From assembly GCA_027704905.1 (NCBI GenBank), contig CM051019.1:24912986-24976985 (forward strand): DNA of 64,000 nucleotides. The letters run 5' to 3'. The notes under the pieces are model-generated. The model made no database searches. It had not been told where the DNA came from and was given only the letters and a program-made list of their open reading frames with translations. Every line of letters starts with the position of its first letter. Position 1 is the stretch's first letter. A program made the position numbers and the translations under genes. Source of the stretch: Muraenolepis orangiensis (lineage: Eukaryota > Chordata > Actinopteri > Gadiformes > Muraenolepididae). Positions 42,840-53,547 of the stretch are shown here, piece after piece.

Positions 42840-43172
42840 GGGACCCGCGGGCTGTTCCCTTGCGTGGTTGACACCGTTGTCGGCATGTGAATGAGTGGGT
42901 GAATGCGTGTGAGTTGGTGAATGCGTGTGAGTTGGTGAATGCACGTCTAAAATTGAACTTAAAACAAAACATCTTGAAAATGTTAACATAATTGAACTTA
43001 TGTTTACAGTTCAAACTGAACCATGTGGGATGATTTCATCCTACGTTTGAGGGTGAATACTGTTAGATCGTCAGGTTGCAAACACACTACCAAGTCACAT
43101 CAGAGTAACTGGGGTGAATGTGTGTGAGTGGGTGGGTGTGTGTGAGTGTGTGAATGCGTGTGAGTGGGTGAA
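42840..43172 (-). other. Intron of the inverted block with short 18-mer arrays
   Basis: 42840-42890 mirrors the possible small exon at 8932-8983. 18-bp units lie at 42893-42945 and 43113-43172, and between them is the conserved intron text of 8740-8875. Confidence 0.6.
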
Positions 43173-44474
43173 TGTCAAGGACTGAACTATGGACGTGAAC
43201 CCAAATGCACGACTCGATAACACACGTATCAAAGTAAAGAGTCTTTACTGATAAATGCAGTACAACACAAAAATCACTTGACGATGGAAACGCTTAAAGC
43301 TCAAAAGCAAAAGACCTAATCACAAAAAGCTGCCGGTGGCGTGACGTGAAACATGACGCTGGTTCATCAACATGAAACAAGTACCAACTCTCCAACGTGA
43401 AACAATTCCAACTCTCCAACGTGAAACAAGTACCAACTCTCCAACGTGAAACAAGTACCAACTCTCCAACGTGAAACAAGTACCAACTCTCCAACGTGAA
43501 ACAAGTACCAACTCTCCAACGTGAAACAAGTAACAACTCTCCAACATGAAACAAGTACCAACTCTCCAATGTGAAACAAGTACCAACTCTCCAACATGAA
43601 ACAAGTACCAACTCTCCAACATGAAACAAGTACCAACTCTCCAATGTGAAACAAGTACCAACTCTCCAACATGAAACAAGTACCAACTCTCCAACGTGAA
43701 ACAAGTACCAACTCTCCAACGTGAAACAAGTACCAACTCTCCAATGTGAAACAAGTACCAACTCTCCAACATGAAACAAGTACCAACTCTCCAACATGAA
43801 ACAAGTACCAACTCTCCAACATGAAACAAGTACCAACTCTCCAATGTGAAACAAGTACCAACTCTCCAACATGAAACAAGTACCAACTCTCCAACATGAA
43901 ACAAGTACCAACTCTCCAACATGAAACAAGTACCAACTCTCCAACATGAAACAAGTACCAACTCTCCAACATGAAACAAGTACCAACTCTCCAACATGAA
44001 ACAAGTACCAACTCTCCAACATGAAACACGTACCAACTCTCCAACATGAAACAAGTACCAACTCTCCAACATGAAACAAGTACCAACTCTCCAATGTGAA
44101 ACAAGTACCAACTCTCCAACATGAAACAAGTACCAACTCTCCAATGTGAAACAAGTACCAACTCTCCAACATGAAACAAGTACCAACTCTCCAACATGAA
44201 ACAAGTAACACGTCTCAAACGTGAACAAGTACGCTGGCTCTCTTACATGAAACAAGCACGAACTGGCCCCCGAACAAAGGAAGACGCAGACTATTTAAAC
44301 ACAAGGTAACAGAACAGGTGGAAACAATCGGGTCCGGGGCAGCCAATCAGACAGGAGGAGAACATGAGGGGGAGATAACTGATGCGCTGCAGCTGCAGGG
44401 AAGAACTAACAAGGGGGCGTGGCTATCCGGACGAGGGCTGTGGACGCGGGGAGGCAGAACTGCAAACCCTGACA
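43173..44474. mobile_element. Probable solo LTR (1.3 kb) containing a 25-bp minisatellite
   Basis: It starts TGTCAAGG and ends CCCTGACA, so ends are TG...CA with an inverted TGTCA/TGACA. It is flanked by gtgaa (43168-43172 and 44475-44479), a 5-bp target duplication inside the 18-bp minisatellite. No ORF is seen outside the repeat. The 5-bp duplication and TG/CA ends fit a solo LTR of a BEL, gypsy or similar element. A non-autonomous DNA element is the alternative. Confidence 0.55.
43376..44215. repeat. 25-bp minisatellite (ccaactctccaacatgaaac aagta), about 33 copies
   Basis: Period 25 bp with an alternating acatg/acgtg/atgtg variant. Three minus-strand frames of 283-311 codons cross it, because 25 is not a multiple of three and no stop occurs. 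They are not genes. Confidence 0.98.
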
Positions 44475-44585
44475 GTGAATACGTGTGAGTGGGTGAATGC
44501 GTGTGAGTGGGTGAATGCGTGTGAGTGGGTAAATGAGTGTGATTGGGTGAATGCATGTGGGTGAATGCGTGTGAGTGGTGAGTTG
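44475..44585 (-). repeat. 18-bp minisatellite, inverted arm, array 2, with (GT)n
   Basis: The same unit, followed by (tg)n at 44588-44604. It continues the array interrupted by the element at 43173. Confidence 0.9.
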
Positions 44586-44834
44586 TTTGTGTGTGTGTGT
44601 GTGTCTGCCAAAAACGCAAAATACGAAAATATCTGTGTCAGAGATTGTGACATTATTAAGACACATTTCCATGGTAACTGTGACTCATGCTACCAAAGCT
44701 CACCTACATATTGAATTTATAAATATTTTATAAAAGTCTCTACTCTGTCACAATTTACATATATATTTACATATATTTAAACCACAATTACTAAAAACCT
44801 CTTAAATATAAGACAATATTTCCGAACCATTAAA

Positions 44835-44899
44835 CTACATGGATGTTTTACGTTGCAACTTGTTGTGGTTAATAACGTCCGTCCCCAGTCCCTCTGTGG
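44835..44899 (-). CDS. Possible alternative terminal exon, inverted arm
   Basis: After ggttgacag it reads TEGLGTDVINHNKLQRKTSM and then a stop at 44837-44835. It differs from the left-arm copies by a 3-base insertion and a different end. Confidence 0.3.
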
Positions 44900-45076
44900 C
44901 TGTCAACCAGAAGTAGGAAGAGTGACCCTCACCATAGCGGTTACAACACATAACTTTAGATGATTTTATGATGCTGATGATTTATGATAATAAGTCCACA
45001 CGGTATCACTGATAGACAGACAGAAAGGTTCCATTTGGAACACAACACAGCCCAAAGCAAGTTAGAGAAGACATAC

Positions 45077-45130
45077 CTTTCACTGTGTGGTCGGCTACGG
45101 TCGGGTTGGATGTGCTTGTGTTAGTTGTGC
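45077..45130 (-). CDS. 54-nt stalk exon (type T), inverted arm, copy 5
   Basis: Mirror of 7528-7581, same coding sequence. Confidence 0.5.
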
Positions 45131-45533
45131 CTGTGGCTCCGTGTGGATTAGAAGCAAGGACAGAACAAAGAGAAACACAGAATTAGTATCTTCATCACTC
45201 TTTACAACAAATATGACTGAAGATATCGGTTTGGACAAGATCTATTTTTGTTATCTTGTATAAGTTACTGATTTAGTTTGTGTCTAAAAGTGAACTCAGA
45301 ACAAAACAAACCATCTTCAAATGTTAACATAATAGAGCTCATGTTTACAGTTAAAACTGTACAATGTAGGATGATTTCATCCTACGTTTGTTGGTGATAG
45401 ATGTTAGATCGTCAGGTTTCAAACACACGTTCCTTGACCACAAGGACTTCCACTACCAAGTCATATCAGAGTAACAGGGGATTGATAAAGACCACATTTT
45501 GAAACACGGCTTCAGAAGACAGAAATTAAATAC

Positions 45534-45581
45534 CTTTTGGTACAGTTGTGCTTGGTTTAGACGTGCTTGTGTAAGTTGGGC
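45534..45581 (-). CDS. 48-nt stalk exon (type A), inverted arm, copy 4
   Basis: Mirror of 7069-7116. The acceptor-side intron is cut about 45 bp upstream by the SINE/BEL insertion. Confidence 0.5.
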
Positions 45582-45627
45582 CTGCTGCTCCATGTGGATT
45601 ATAACCAAGGACAGAGCAAAGGCCAAA

Positions 45628-45703
45628 ACAACAAATTGGGAGGATTGTCACATACATGTAAACATACAGTGAAATGTGTTTTCTGCATTTAACCCATCCT
45701 AGT
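45628..45703 (-). mobile_element. tRNA-derived SINE, 3' part (interrupted by BEL element)
   Basis: Minus strand: aggatgggttaaatgcagaa aacacatttcactgtatg and then tttacatgtatgtgacaatc. This is the tail of the SINE whose head is at 53548-53715. CTAGT at 45699-45703 is the BEL target duplication. Confidence 0.8.
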
Positions 45704-46225
45704 TGTAGGAGCCAAATAGCGTTTTTGTTTACCTAAAAAACGAATAATTAGAATTTGTAGACTTCCCATGTTTTGTTTTACTATATATCAGATCTACTGA
45801 TTTGATCGACAGCTGATCGACAGCTGGGCCACCGATTGATTGGCAACTTGGCCACACCCATAGTAATCAGGTGGTGCAAGTTAACAAAGGGAAGTGGAAA
45901 ATGTTTGGACCAGGTTTATGGAGTCCTAGCTTTAGTTGGAGAGCAAACACAGTTTTTTAACCATCTTCTATTTTGAATCACCTACATACACCTACACATA
46001 CATCCACATACATCTATCATCTACTTTCTACCTTTCACACACAAACACACACACATGAACATAGTTTGTCTATTGCGCTGGCCTACAACGTTTTGGTAGG
46101 ATATTTGAGTTTGAAATATTTGAGTTTAACATGCGCACGGCGTCCGGATCTACGACAGGTGCGTTAAAACAACTCTTCTATCGCTGGGGCAGTGGCTATA
46201 ATTAAGTGAAGGAATAGCCACTATA
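45704..46225 (+). repeat. 5' LTR of the BEL/Pao element
   Basis: Starts TGTAGGAGCC and ends AGCCACTATA. Compared with the 3' LTR it has an extra catccacata and lacks 16 bp around tattatttccaacaatg. Confidence 0.9.
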
Positions 46226-47087
46226 TTTAGTTAAAAAACTATTGCGTCGGACTTTCCCGCACTACTCCTCGGACTCGGGACATGAATGGACTTCAAGCGA
46301 ACAGATGGAAGGAACAGATTTAAAGGGACTAAGGGACAGGAGGTAAAACAAACAATATTGAATGTGCACCGAATCGTGCTGAAGCGATCATCGGATGTTG
46401 AAATAAGGAATTGTTTGTTATTGGATGTCTCGCGTAGGACTTGCTGTTGCTCCAGTTGCTGTCGCTTGTTTGTTTGTTGTTGGACGTCCTGCGGAGGATA
46501 GGCTGTGTATGGAAGTCGCCGTGGTTTGAAGGCGTGTTGGGGTTTGGAGCGCTACTGCTGGGCAGTGCGGAACGATACGCCTACATTGTATCAGCGCGTC
46601 TGATCAGCGCTACCGAATCAATTGTAGGTTATTGTGAATGGTGTTTTGTGGCTCACGTAGGCTACAGTGACTATAGCGTTATTTATAGCCTACCTTTACT
46701 GCCGTCGGTATGTCGGAGTTAAAGGAACAGCCGTCCGTGCCGGTCGTGGAGCAGCCCGCTGAGGCTGATGAAGAGGAGAGGACTCTTTTTGACGCTCGCA
46801 GAGAAACTGGGAGTGCAGACACGTAAACAGAATGAGATTCAAGCTCTGTTGGATGACGAATTCGGAAAAACTGACATACACACCATAAAGCTGAGATGTG
46901 AAACGCTTGAGAATATGCTGGAAGAATTTGTAGTGTTTCAAAAGTCTGTTTTAATGTTAATGTCACAAGAAGAACAAGAGTGTGACCAAATGGACTGGTT
47001 TGTGCCTAAGGAAAACAGGTTCAGAGAATTTTTGGGACATGTGAAGGGAAAGATGGAGTGGAGTGGACTGCTTATGAAAAGCAGATG
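46226..47087 (+). pseudogene. BEL 5' leader and N-terminal gag in broken frames
   Basis: An ATG at 46705-46710 gives MSELKEQPSVPVVEQPAEAD and stops after about 37 codons. The next part continues in another frame (LGVQTRKQNEIQALLDDEFG, LENMLEEFVVFQKSVL) to 47088, and the long ORF starts at 47058 in a third. At least two frameshifts therefore disrupt the gag start. Confidence 0.65.
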
Positions 47088-50000
47088 AATTACTCTCCTG
47101 AAAGGCTTCCTGATATACGACCAGTAGACAGTGTGTCACACAGGGGGTCCACTGTCCGAAGTACTACATCCTCCACAACCAGAAGACTAAGGGCGCAGGC
47201 TGAGGTAGAGAGAGCAGCTCTATTGGTTCGCGCAACAATGCTCGAAAAGAAGCATCAAATGGAAATGGAAGAAGCAGGCCTCAAAGCAAAGAAGGAAATG
47301 TTGCAGGTGGAAGCTGGCCTAGCTGAAACCACTGCAAAATTAAAGGTTCTGGAAGAATATGAAGTTTCATCTCAAACATCTCAAGTTGATATAAGGAAGA
47401 CTCCTCCTGATGCCATGAATGCTTATATGGAGCGAGCGGATTGGCAGAAAAAGGCAACAAGAACAATAGAAAAGTTTAACCCCTCAACACCCGGAATCTC
47501 AGAAAGGCAAGAGCAATTAGAAGACCAAGGTCAAGATAGCCTTCCTTATGTAGGCCCCACCTACACCAGCTCAGGTGGTGTTACGGGTGGTGCTAGAAAC
47601 AAGACTCCTCTACAGCAACACTCATCAAGATTCATCAACAGCAGCACGATGCCTGCAGGTGGCGCCACTCAGTCTGGTCTCGATGATGGAACTAAAACTC
47701 TGGTTGATGTGTTGAGCAGACAAAACGAGATTTCCGAGCTCATTGTGAAGCAGCAGCGTTTGTCTTTACTTCCAGTCAAAGCAATAACGGCATTCTCTGG
47801 TGAACCACTGCAGTATCAGTCTTTTATCCAAGCTTTTGAACACTGCATTGAAAGCAAAACTGACAGCAACCAAGACCGACTGTACTTTTTAGAGCAGTTC
47901 ACAAGTGGGCAAGCAAAGGACCTAGTTCGTAGTTGTATGCACTTGGAGCCTGTAATGGGATACCAGGAGGCCAGGAGGCTTCTATTGGAGAACTTTGTCC
48001 ATGGTATGAGAATCACAGCTGCCTACATTGATAAAGCTCTCAGCTGGCCAACCATTAAAGTTGAAGATGCAAAGGCCTTGCATTCCTATGGACTCTTCTT
48101 GAGAGGATGTTATAATGCATTACAAAGGGGTCAGTACATGGAAGAGATTAACACTCCTTCCAACCTGAGAATAATTATTTCTAAACTCCCTTTCAAGCTC
48201 AGGGACAAGTTCAGGTCTGTCGCTTGCGACATACAGGAAAGACACAAACAGAGAGCAAGTTTCAAAGACATGGTACACTTTGTTGAAAAACAGGCTAGGA
48301 TCAGCCTAGATCCCATCTTTGGGGACATTCAAGATCCCCGCCCAGCCAACAAAGCTTCTGGATCAAGGACCTTCAAACCTACCACCAAAGGAAGTAGCTT
48401 TGTCACCGCAATAACTACTGTGTCTGAAAACTCAGAGAAGGAGAATAATACTTACCCATCACCCGCCATCGATCAGCCATTGGAAGATCCTGTAAGAAAG
48501 AAAATTACTTATCGGCCATCAGAGAACCCTGCGAAAAACAGAAGTACTTATTTGAAGGAAAGACCTGACATCAGAATTGCTTTTCAAAGACCATGTGCAC
48601 TCTGTTCAGGAGACCACACACTAGAGTGGTGTAGAAAGTTTAAAGCAAGACCACACAAAGAAAAGGTGGATTTCCTCATGTCCAAAGGTGCATGTTTTGG
48701 ATGTTTAACATTGGGACACATAAGCAGAGAATGTAAAAAAAGGCTCACATGTGCCGTTTGTCAAAAGAAACACCCCACTCTACTGCACATCAAGACTGAG
48801 GAGGATGGCTCTCATAAAGAAGTTAAATCTGCTGTTGAGATGCCCAAAGAAAAACTGAGCAGCGCTCTGGTTTCCATGACAATCGGTGACCATACTGGGG
48901 CCGGTAAAGATTGTGCTCTTTCAATTCTGCCTGTACAGATTAAACATGCTAAAGGAAACAAGGTTGTCCAAACTTATGCCTTTTTGGACCCTGGTAGTAC
49001 TGCAACATTCTGTACCGAGAAATTAATGAATGAGCTCAACATCCAGGGTCAGAGAACGGTAATTCTTCTAAAAACAATGGGGCAGGAGAAACCCGTAAGC
49101 AGCTACAGAGTAACTGGCCTAGAAGTGGGCAGTCTTCAAGATGACACATTCATGAAGCTGCCAGAAGTATACACTACCACAGAGATTCCCGTCACAAAGG
49201 AAAACATCCCCACACAGGATGACATCATGGAATGGCCATACCTTAGTGAAGTTCAGCTGACAACTGTTGATAAGGAGGTAGGACTGCTCATTGGACTGAA
49301 TTGCCCTAAAGCTTTGGAACCATGGAAGGTTGTGAATAGCGAAGGGAACGGCCCTTATGCGGTTAAGACACAACTTGGATGGGTAATAAATGGACCACTC
49401 AATAGCAAACCCTGTGTGGATAAAAATGGACGACCATATTTGAAAGCAAACAGAATCTCAATTGCCAACATTGAAGAATTGCTTGTTCAACAATACAATC
49501 AGGATTTCCCCGAACAGCGTCACATGGAGAAACGTGAGTTGTCCGTTGAAGATAAACAGTTTCTCAAGAAAGCCTCTGACTCTGCTACATTAAAGAACGG
49601 ACACTACTACCTCCAACTCCCCTTCCGAAAGGATGATGTGAAGATGCCAAAGAACCGTCACATTGCAGAACAACGTGCCCTTAACCTCGTTAGGAAGTTC
49701 AAGAAAGAACAGGTGTTTTTTGAGGACTATAAAAGTTTCATGAATGAGGTCATACAGAAAGGTCACGCTGAAAAGGTTCCAGAGAACCAGCTACAAAGAG
49801 ATGATGGACGGGTATGGTATATACCACACCATGGTGTGTATCACCAACGGAAGAAGACCATCCGTGTGGTTTTTGACTGTGCTGCCACATACAGGGGCAC
49901 ATCTTTGAACAAAGAGCTGTTACAAGGCCCAGACTTATCCAACACGTTGTTTGGAGTTCTCCTCAGGTTTCGGCAGGAACCCATTGCCATGATGGCCGAT

Positions 50001-51671
50001 ATAGAGGGAATGTTTCATCAGGTCAGAGTACCACCTGAAGATGTTGACTTCCTTCGTTTCCTTTGGTGGCCTGATGGTGATGTAACAAAACCGCTGGCAG
50101 AATACAGGATGACCGTTCACCTGTTCGGTTCGGTCTCATCTCCTAGTTGTGCTAGCTTTGCCCTGAAGAAAACAGCGGAGGATAACCTGGGCAAGTATGA
50201 TGTAAAGGCTCTCGATACCATCAGGGAAAACTTCTACGTGGACGATTGTTTAACATCAGTCCCCACCGAGAGTAAAGCCATAGACCTGGTCAAAGACCTC
50301 AGAGATGTCTGCCTAGAAGGAGGATTTAGATTGACCAAGTGGGTAAGCAATAGCCGTGCTGTCCTGTCCTCACTGCCTGCAGAGGAAAGAGCAAAAGAGG
50401 TGAAGGAGTTAGATCTGGACAGGGAGAACCTACCTATGGAAAAGGCACTGGGAGTCCATTGGGATGTAGAGAATGACACACTCTCATTCAGAACAGCCAT
50501 AAAGACTCAGCAAATCACCAGAAGAGGTATCCTTTCTGTAGTCTGCTCTGTATACGACCCTCTAGGATTCCTTGCTCCTTTCATCCTGTCGGCAAAGAAC
50601 ATACTTCAAGAGCTGTGTAAGTCAAACTGCAGCTGGGATGAGAAGATACCGGACGTATTGGCTATACAATGGAAAAGATGGCTCACAGACCTGAGCCAAC
50701 TCACTGGCTTCTCTGTCGACAGATGTATAAAGCCAAAGGGATTTGGCAAGATAAAATCTGCACAGCTGCATCATTTCAGTGACGCCAGTGAGTCGGGGTA
50801 TGGTGTTGTCACCTACTTGCGCCAAATAAACATCTTGGGTGAAACTCACATCACATTCATTACAGGCAAAGCAAGAGTCTCCCCGCTCAAGCAAATTACC
50901 ATCCCAAGACTTGAGCTAACAGCAGCGGTTCTTGCAGTAAGAATGGATGTAGTGTTGAGAACAGAACTTCAGATCATGCTGGAAGAATCCGTCTTCTGGA
51001 CTGACAGCACATCAGTCCTGCGTTACATTGCCAATACAACTACAAGGTTCCACACGTTTGTGGCAAATCGAGTCTCTGTGATTAGAGAATTGTCAGCAAC
51101 TCGGCAATGGAGGTATGTGGGCTCCAAGCAAAACCCGGCTGATGATTCCTCACGGGGCATGACTGCAGAGGCATTCTTGAAATCTACGAGGTGGATTCAG
51201 AGCCCAGAATTTCTTTGGAAAGATGAAAGTCTTTGGCCAGCACTGCCTGAAGAGCTGAGTCCCATCCCCTCAGACGACCCAGAGGTCAAACAGAAGGTGA
51301 TGGTCAATCGCATTTCAATAGAGAAGGAAAAGGATCCTACAAGCGAGTTAATGGAACACTTCTCAAGGTGGAGTGATGTCAAGAAAGCAACAGCATGGAT
51401 GCTGAAGCTCAGACAAACCCTACAACAACTAAGCAACAAAAGAAAAGAGTGTACAAAAAAGCTCAAGAATGGTGACAGCAAAGAAACAACTGAACAACTG
51501 AACAGGTTCAAAGGAACACTGGGTGGCCAAAAGCTTTCACTTGACGACATGACACAGGCCGAGAAGGCAATAATCAGTTACAGTCAAAGTCAATGCTTCC
51601 CAGAAGAAATATCTGCTTTGAAAAAAGGAAACCTTCATGTAAAGAGAGAAGCAGTGCCATCCTCAGGCTAG
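47058..51671 (+). CDS. BEL/Pao gag-pol polyprotein: Gag, protease, RT, RNase H
   Basis: 1537 codons. Coiled-coil-like Gag N-part at about 40-115 (RAQAEVERAALLVRATMLEK). DUF1759-like Gag core at about 235-420 (LPVKAITAFSGEPLQYQSFI). Zinc-knuckle cluster at about 515-580 (CALCSGDHTLEWC, CFGCLTLGHISREC, CAVCQKKHPTLLH). Protease AFLDPGSTATFCTEKL (D-x-G) at about 640. RT at about 920-1110: RVVFDCAATYRGTSLNKELL, MMADIEGMFHQVRV and FYVDDCLTSV (YVDD). RNase H: LHHFSDASESGYGVVTYL, PRLELTAAVLAVRMDV and FWTDSTSVLRYI. It is open until a frameshift near an A6 run (51621-51626), after which it reads out of frame to a stop. Confidence 0.92.
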   Translation: MEWTAYEKQMNYSPERLPDIRPVDSVSHRGSTVRSTTSSTTRRLRAQAEVERAALLVRATMLEKKHQMEMEEAGLKAKKEMLQVEAGLAETTAKLKVLEEYEVSSQTSQVDIRKTPPDAMNAYMERADWQKKATRTIEKFNPSTPGISERQEQLEDQGQDSLPYVGPTYTSSGGVTGGARNKTPLQQHSSRFINSSTMPAGGATQSGLDDGTKTLVDVLSRQNEISELIVKQQRLSLLPVKAITAFSGEPLQYQSFIQAFEHCIESKTDSNQDRLYFLEQFTSGQAKDLVRSCMHLEPVMGYQEARRLLLENFVHGMRITAAYIDKALSWPTIKVEDAKALHSYGLFLRGCYNALQRGQYMEEINTPSNLRIIISKLPFKLRDKFRSVACDIQERHKQRASFKDMVHFVEKQARISLDPIFGDIQDPRPANKASGSRTFKPTTKGSSFVTAITTVSENSEKENNTYPSPAIDQPLEDPVRKKITYRPSENPAKNRSTYLKERPDIRIAFQRPCALCSGDHTLEWCRKFKARPHKEKVDFLMSKGACFGCLTLGHISRECKKRLTCAVCQKKHPTLLHIKTEEDGSHKEVKSAVEMPKEKLSSALVSMTIGDHTGAGKDCALSILPVQIKHAKGNKVVQTYAFLDPGSTATFCTEKLMNELNIQGQRTVILLKTMGQEKPVSSYRVTGLEVGSLQDDTFMKLPEVYTTTEIPVTKENIPTQDDIMEWPYLSEVQLTTVDKEVGLLIGLNCPKALEPWKVVNSEGNGPYAVKTQLGWVINGPLNSKPCVDKNGRPYLKANRISIANIEELLVQQYNQDFPEQRHMEKRELSVEDKQFLKKASDSATLKNGHYYLQLPFRKDDVKMPKNRHIAEQRALNLVRKFKKEQVFFEDYKSFMNEVIQKGHAEKVPENQLQRDDGRVWYIPHHGVYHQRKKTIRVVFDCAATYRGTSLNKELLQGPDLSNTLFGVLLRFRQEPIAMMADIEGMFHQVRVPPEDVDFLRFLWWPDGDVTKPLAEYRMTVHLFGSVSSPSCASFALKKTAEDNLGKYDVKALDTIRENFYVDDCLTSVPTESKAIDLVKDLRDVCLEGGFRLTKWVSNSRAVLSSLPAEERAKEVKELDLDRENLPMEKALGVHWDVENDTLSFRTAIKTQQITRRGILSVVCSVYDPLGFLAPFILSAKNILQELCKSNCSWDEKIPDVLAIQWKRWLTDLSQLTGFSVDRCIKPKGFGKIKSAQLHHFSDASESGYGVVTYLRQINILGETHITFITGKARVSPLKQITIPRLELTAAVLAVRMDVVLRTELQIMLEESVFWTDSTSVLRYIANTTTRFHTFVANRVSVIRELSATRQWRYVGSKQNPADDSSRGMTAEAFLKSTRWIQSPEFLWKDESLWPALPEELSPIPSDDPEVKQKVMVNRISIEKEKDPTSELMEHFSRWSDVKKATAWMLKLRQTLQQLSNKRKECTKKLKNGDSKETTEQLNRFKGTLGGQKLSLDDMTQAEKAIISYSQSQCFPEEISALKKGNLHVKREAVPSSG

Positions 51672-52621
51672 ATCCAGTCTTAGAAGATGGATTGTTAAGA
51701 GTCGGAGGAAGGATAAGCAGGTCAGCGATGCCACAGGAACTCCTGCATCCAGTCATCTTGACTAAAGAGTGTCACATTGCCAAGCTCATTTTGAGAGACG
51801 TTCATGAACGAGTTGGTCATGGAGGGAGAAACCATATGCTCTCCCGGCTGAGGCAGAAGTATTGGATCCTGCATGCCAACACAGCAGCAAGGAAAGTGAT
51901 CAACAAATGCATGTTTTGTCGTCGGCAAAGGGCCAAAGCAGGAGAACAAAAGATGGCCGATCTGCCCAAGAGTCGCGTCACACCAGACCATCCACCTTTT
52001 ACGTTTGTTGGTACAGACTACTTTGGGCCAATCGAGGTGAAGCGTGGACGAAGCTATGTGAAAAGGTATGGTGTAATATTTACGTGTTTAACCAGCCGTG
52101 CCGTACACCTGGAAATGGCTTCATCTTTGAATACTGACTCCTGCATTAACGCCATCCGCAGATTTATCTGTAGAAGAGGTCAAGTTGTGGAGATGAGGTC
52201 AGATAACGGCACAAACTACGTCAGCTCTGAGCGTGAGCTCAGAGAAGCTGTTAAGGAGTTGAACCACAGCAAGATTGAGAACACCCTGCTTCAGGATGGG
52301 ATAAAGTGGATCTTCAATCCTCCTTCTGGTTCCCATCATGGAGGAGTGTGGGAGCGCCTGATACGTCAGGTAAAGAACATACTTACCTCTGTCATGAAGC
52401 AGCAAGCATTAGACGATGAAGGCTTACAGACGGCACTTTGTGAAGTGGAAGCTATTCTCAATGACCGTCCAATAACAACTGTGTCAGACGATCATAATGA
52501 CTTGGAAGCCCTCACACCAAACCATTTGCTTCAGCTTAAGGGAAAGCCAATCATGCACCCGGACTATTTCACAAGGAGGACTTGTACTCCAGGAAAAGAT
52601 GGAAGCAAATCCAATACCTAG
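51593..52621 (+). CDS. BEL/Pao integrase
   Basis: True sequence starts at about 51640, after the frameshift: LRLDPVLEDGLLRVGGRISR. HHCC zinc domain: HERVGHGGRNHMLSRLRQKY and CMFCRRQRAKAGEQK. Core: FVGTDYFGPIEVKRGRSYVK (D), EMRSDNGTNYVSSERELREA (D) and NPPSGSHHGGVWERLIRQVK (E). LTPNHLLQLKGKP is a typical BEL C-side motif. It ends in a second frameshift near 52590. Confidence 0.9.
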   Translation: MLPRRNICFEKRKPSCKERSSAILRLDPVLEDGLLRVGGRISRSAMPQELLHPVILTKECHIAKLILRDVHERVGHGGRNHMLSRLRQKYWILHANTAARKVINKCMFCRRQRAKAGEQKMADLPKSRVTPDHPPFTFVGTDYFGPIEVKRGRSYVKRYGVIFTCLTSRAVHLEMASSLNTDSCINAIRRFICRRGQVVEMRSDNGTNYVSSERELREAVKELNHSKIENTLLQDGIKWIFNPPSGSHHGGVWERLIRQVKNILTSVMKQQALDDEGLQTALCEVEAILNDRPITTVSDDHNDLEALTPNHLLQLKGKPIMHPDYFTRRTCTPGKDGSKSNT

Positions 52622-52890
52622 TTGATCTTTTCTGGAAAAGATGGATCAAAGAATATCTTCCCCTATTGCAGGAACGACAGAAATGGAATACCTTAAGGAG
52701 AAATCTTGCTACTGATGATGTTGTGCTCATAGTAGATGATACCGCTCCGCGCAGCTCCTGGTTGATGGCCAGAGTTATCAAACCGTTACCAGATGCAAAG
52801 GGTCAAGTAAGAAGTGTGCTACTGAAGACAAAGACGAGCACATTAGAACGCCCCATTAGTAAGCTATGCTTGCTACAAGAATTCATATGA
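52600..52890 (+). CDS. BEL/Pao integrase C-terminal segment
   Basis: It continues in a shifted frame: YLVDLFWKRWIKEYLPLLQE, LRRNLATDDVVLIVDDTAPR and ARVIKPLPDAKGQVRSVLLK, typical of the DUF5641-like end of BEL integrases. Stop at 52888-52890. Confidence 0.88.
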   Translation, partial: WKQIQYLVDLFWKRWIKEYLPLLQERQKWNTLRRNLATDDVVLIVDDTAPRSSWLMARVIKPLPDAKGQVRSVLLKTKTSTLERPISKLCLLQEFI

Positions 52891-53018
52891 AGAATAATCG
52901 TTCAAAGAAAAAGAAGGTTAAGAAGAAGCCTTAAGTTAAGGTTTAAGTTTTGGCTCCTTTGAGATTTAAGTTAGAGTAATTGTTTTGTTAACCACAGCCA
53001 CAATTAGGGGCCGGTAAT

Positions 53019-53547
53019 GTAGGAGCCAAATAGCGTTTTTGTTTACCTAAAAAACGAATAATTATAATTTGTAGACTTCCCATGTTTTGTTTTACTATAT
53101 ATCAGATCTACTGATTTGATCGACAGCTGATCGACAGCTGGGCCACCGATTGATTGGCAACTTGGCCACACCCATAGTAATCAGGTGGTGCAAGTTAACA
53201 AAGGGAAGTGGAAAATGTTTGGACCAGGATTATGGAGTCCTAGCTTTAGTTGGAGAGCAAACACAGTTTTTTAACCATCTTCTATTTTGAATCACCTACA
53301 TACACCTACACATACATCTATCATCTACTTTCTACCTTTCACACACAAACACACACACATGAACATAGTTTGTCTATTGCGCTGGCCTACAACGTTTTGG
53401 TAGGATATTTGAGTTTGAAATATTTGAGTTTATTATTTCCAACAATGAACATGCGCACGGCGTCCGGATCTACGACAAAGGTGCGTTAAAACAACTCTTC
53501 TATCGCTGGGGCAGTGGCTATAATTAAGTGAAGGAATAGCCACTATA
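53019..53547 (+). repeat. 3' LTR of the BEL/Pao element
   Basis: 529 bp, same ends as the 5' LTR. Confidence 0.9.

Larger units (their letters stand above)
45704..53547 (+). mobile_element. BEL/Pao LTR retrotransposon, full length
   Basis: LTRs at 45704-46225 (522 bp) and 53019-53547 (529 bp), with the 5-bp target duplication CTAGT (45699-45703 and 53548-53552). Gag-pol is on the + strand with the BEL order gag, protease, RT, RNase H, integrase. The LTRs differ by three indels (about 10, 16 and 2 bp) and few substitutions, so the copy is moderately young. Frameshifts at the gag start, before integrase and near the integrase end make it defective as read. The polypurine-like tract is ttaggggccggtaa before the 3' LTR. 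No clear TGG primer site is seen after the 5' LTR. Confidence 0.92.

Noticed and set aside
43294..44255. Three overlapping ORFs of 283-311 codons
   Set aside because: Same peptide series in all three minus frames of the 25-bp minisatellite.
47281..47466. Minus-strand ORFs within the BEL gag-pol
   Set aside because: Shadows of the long plus-strand frame.
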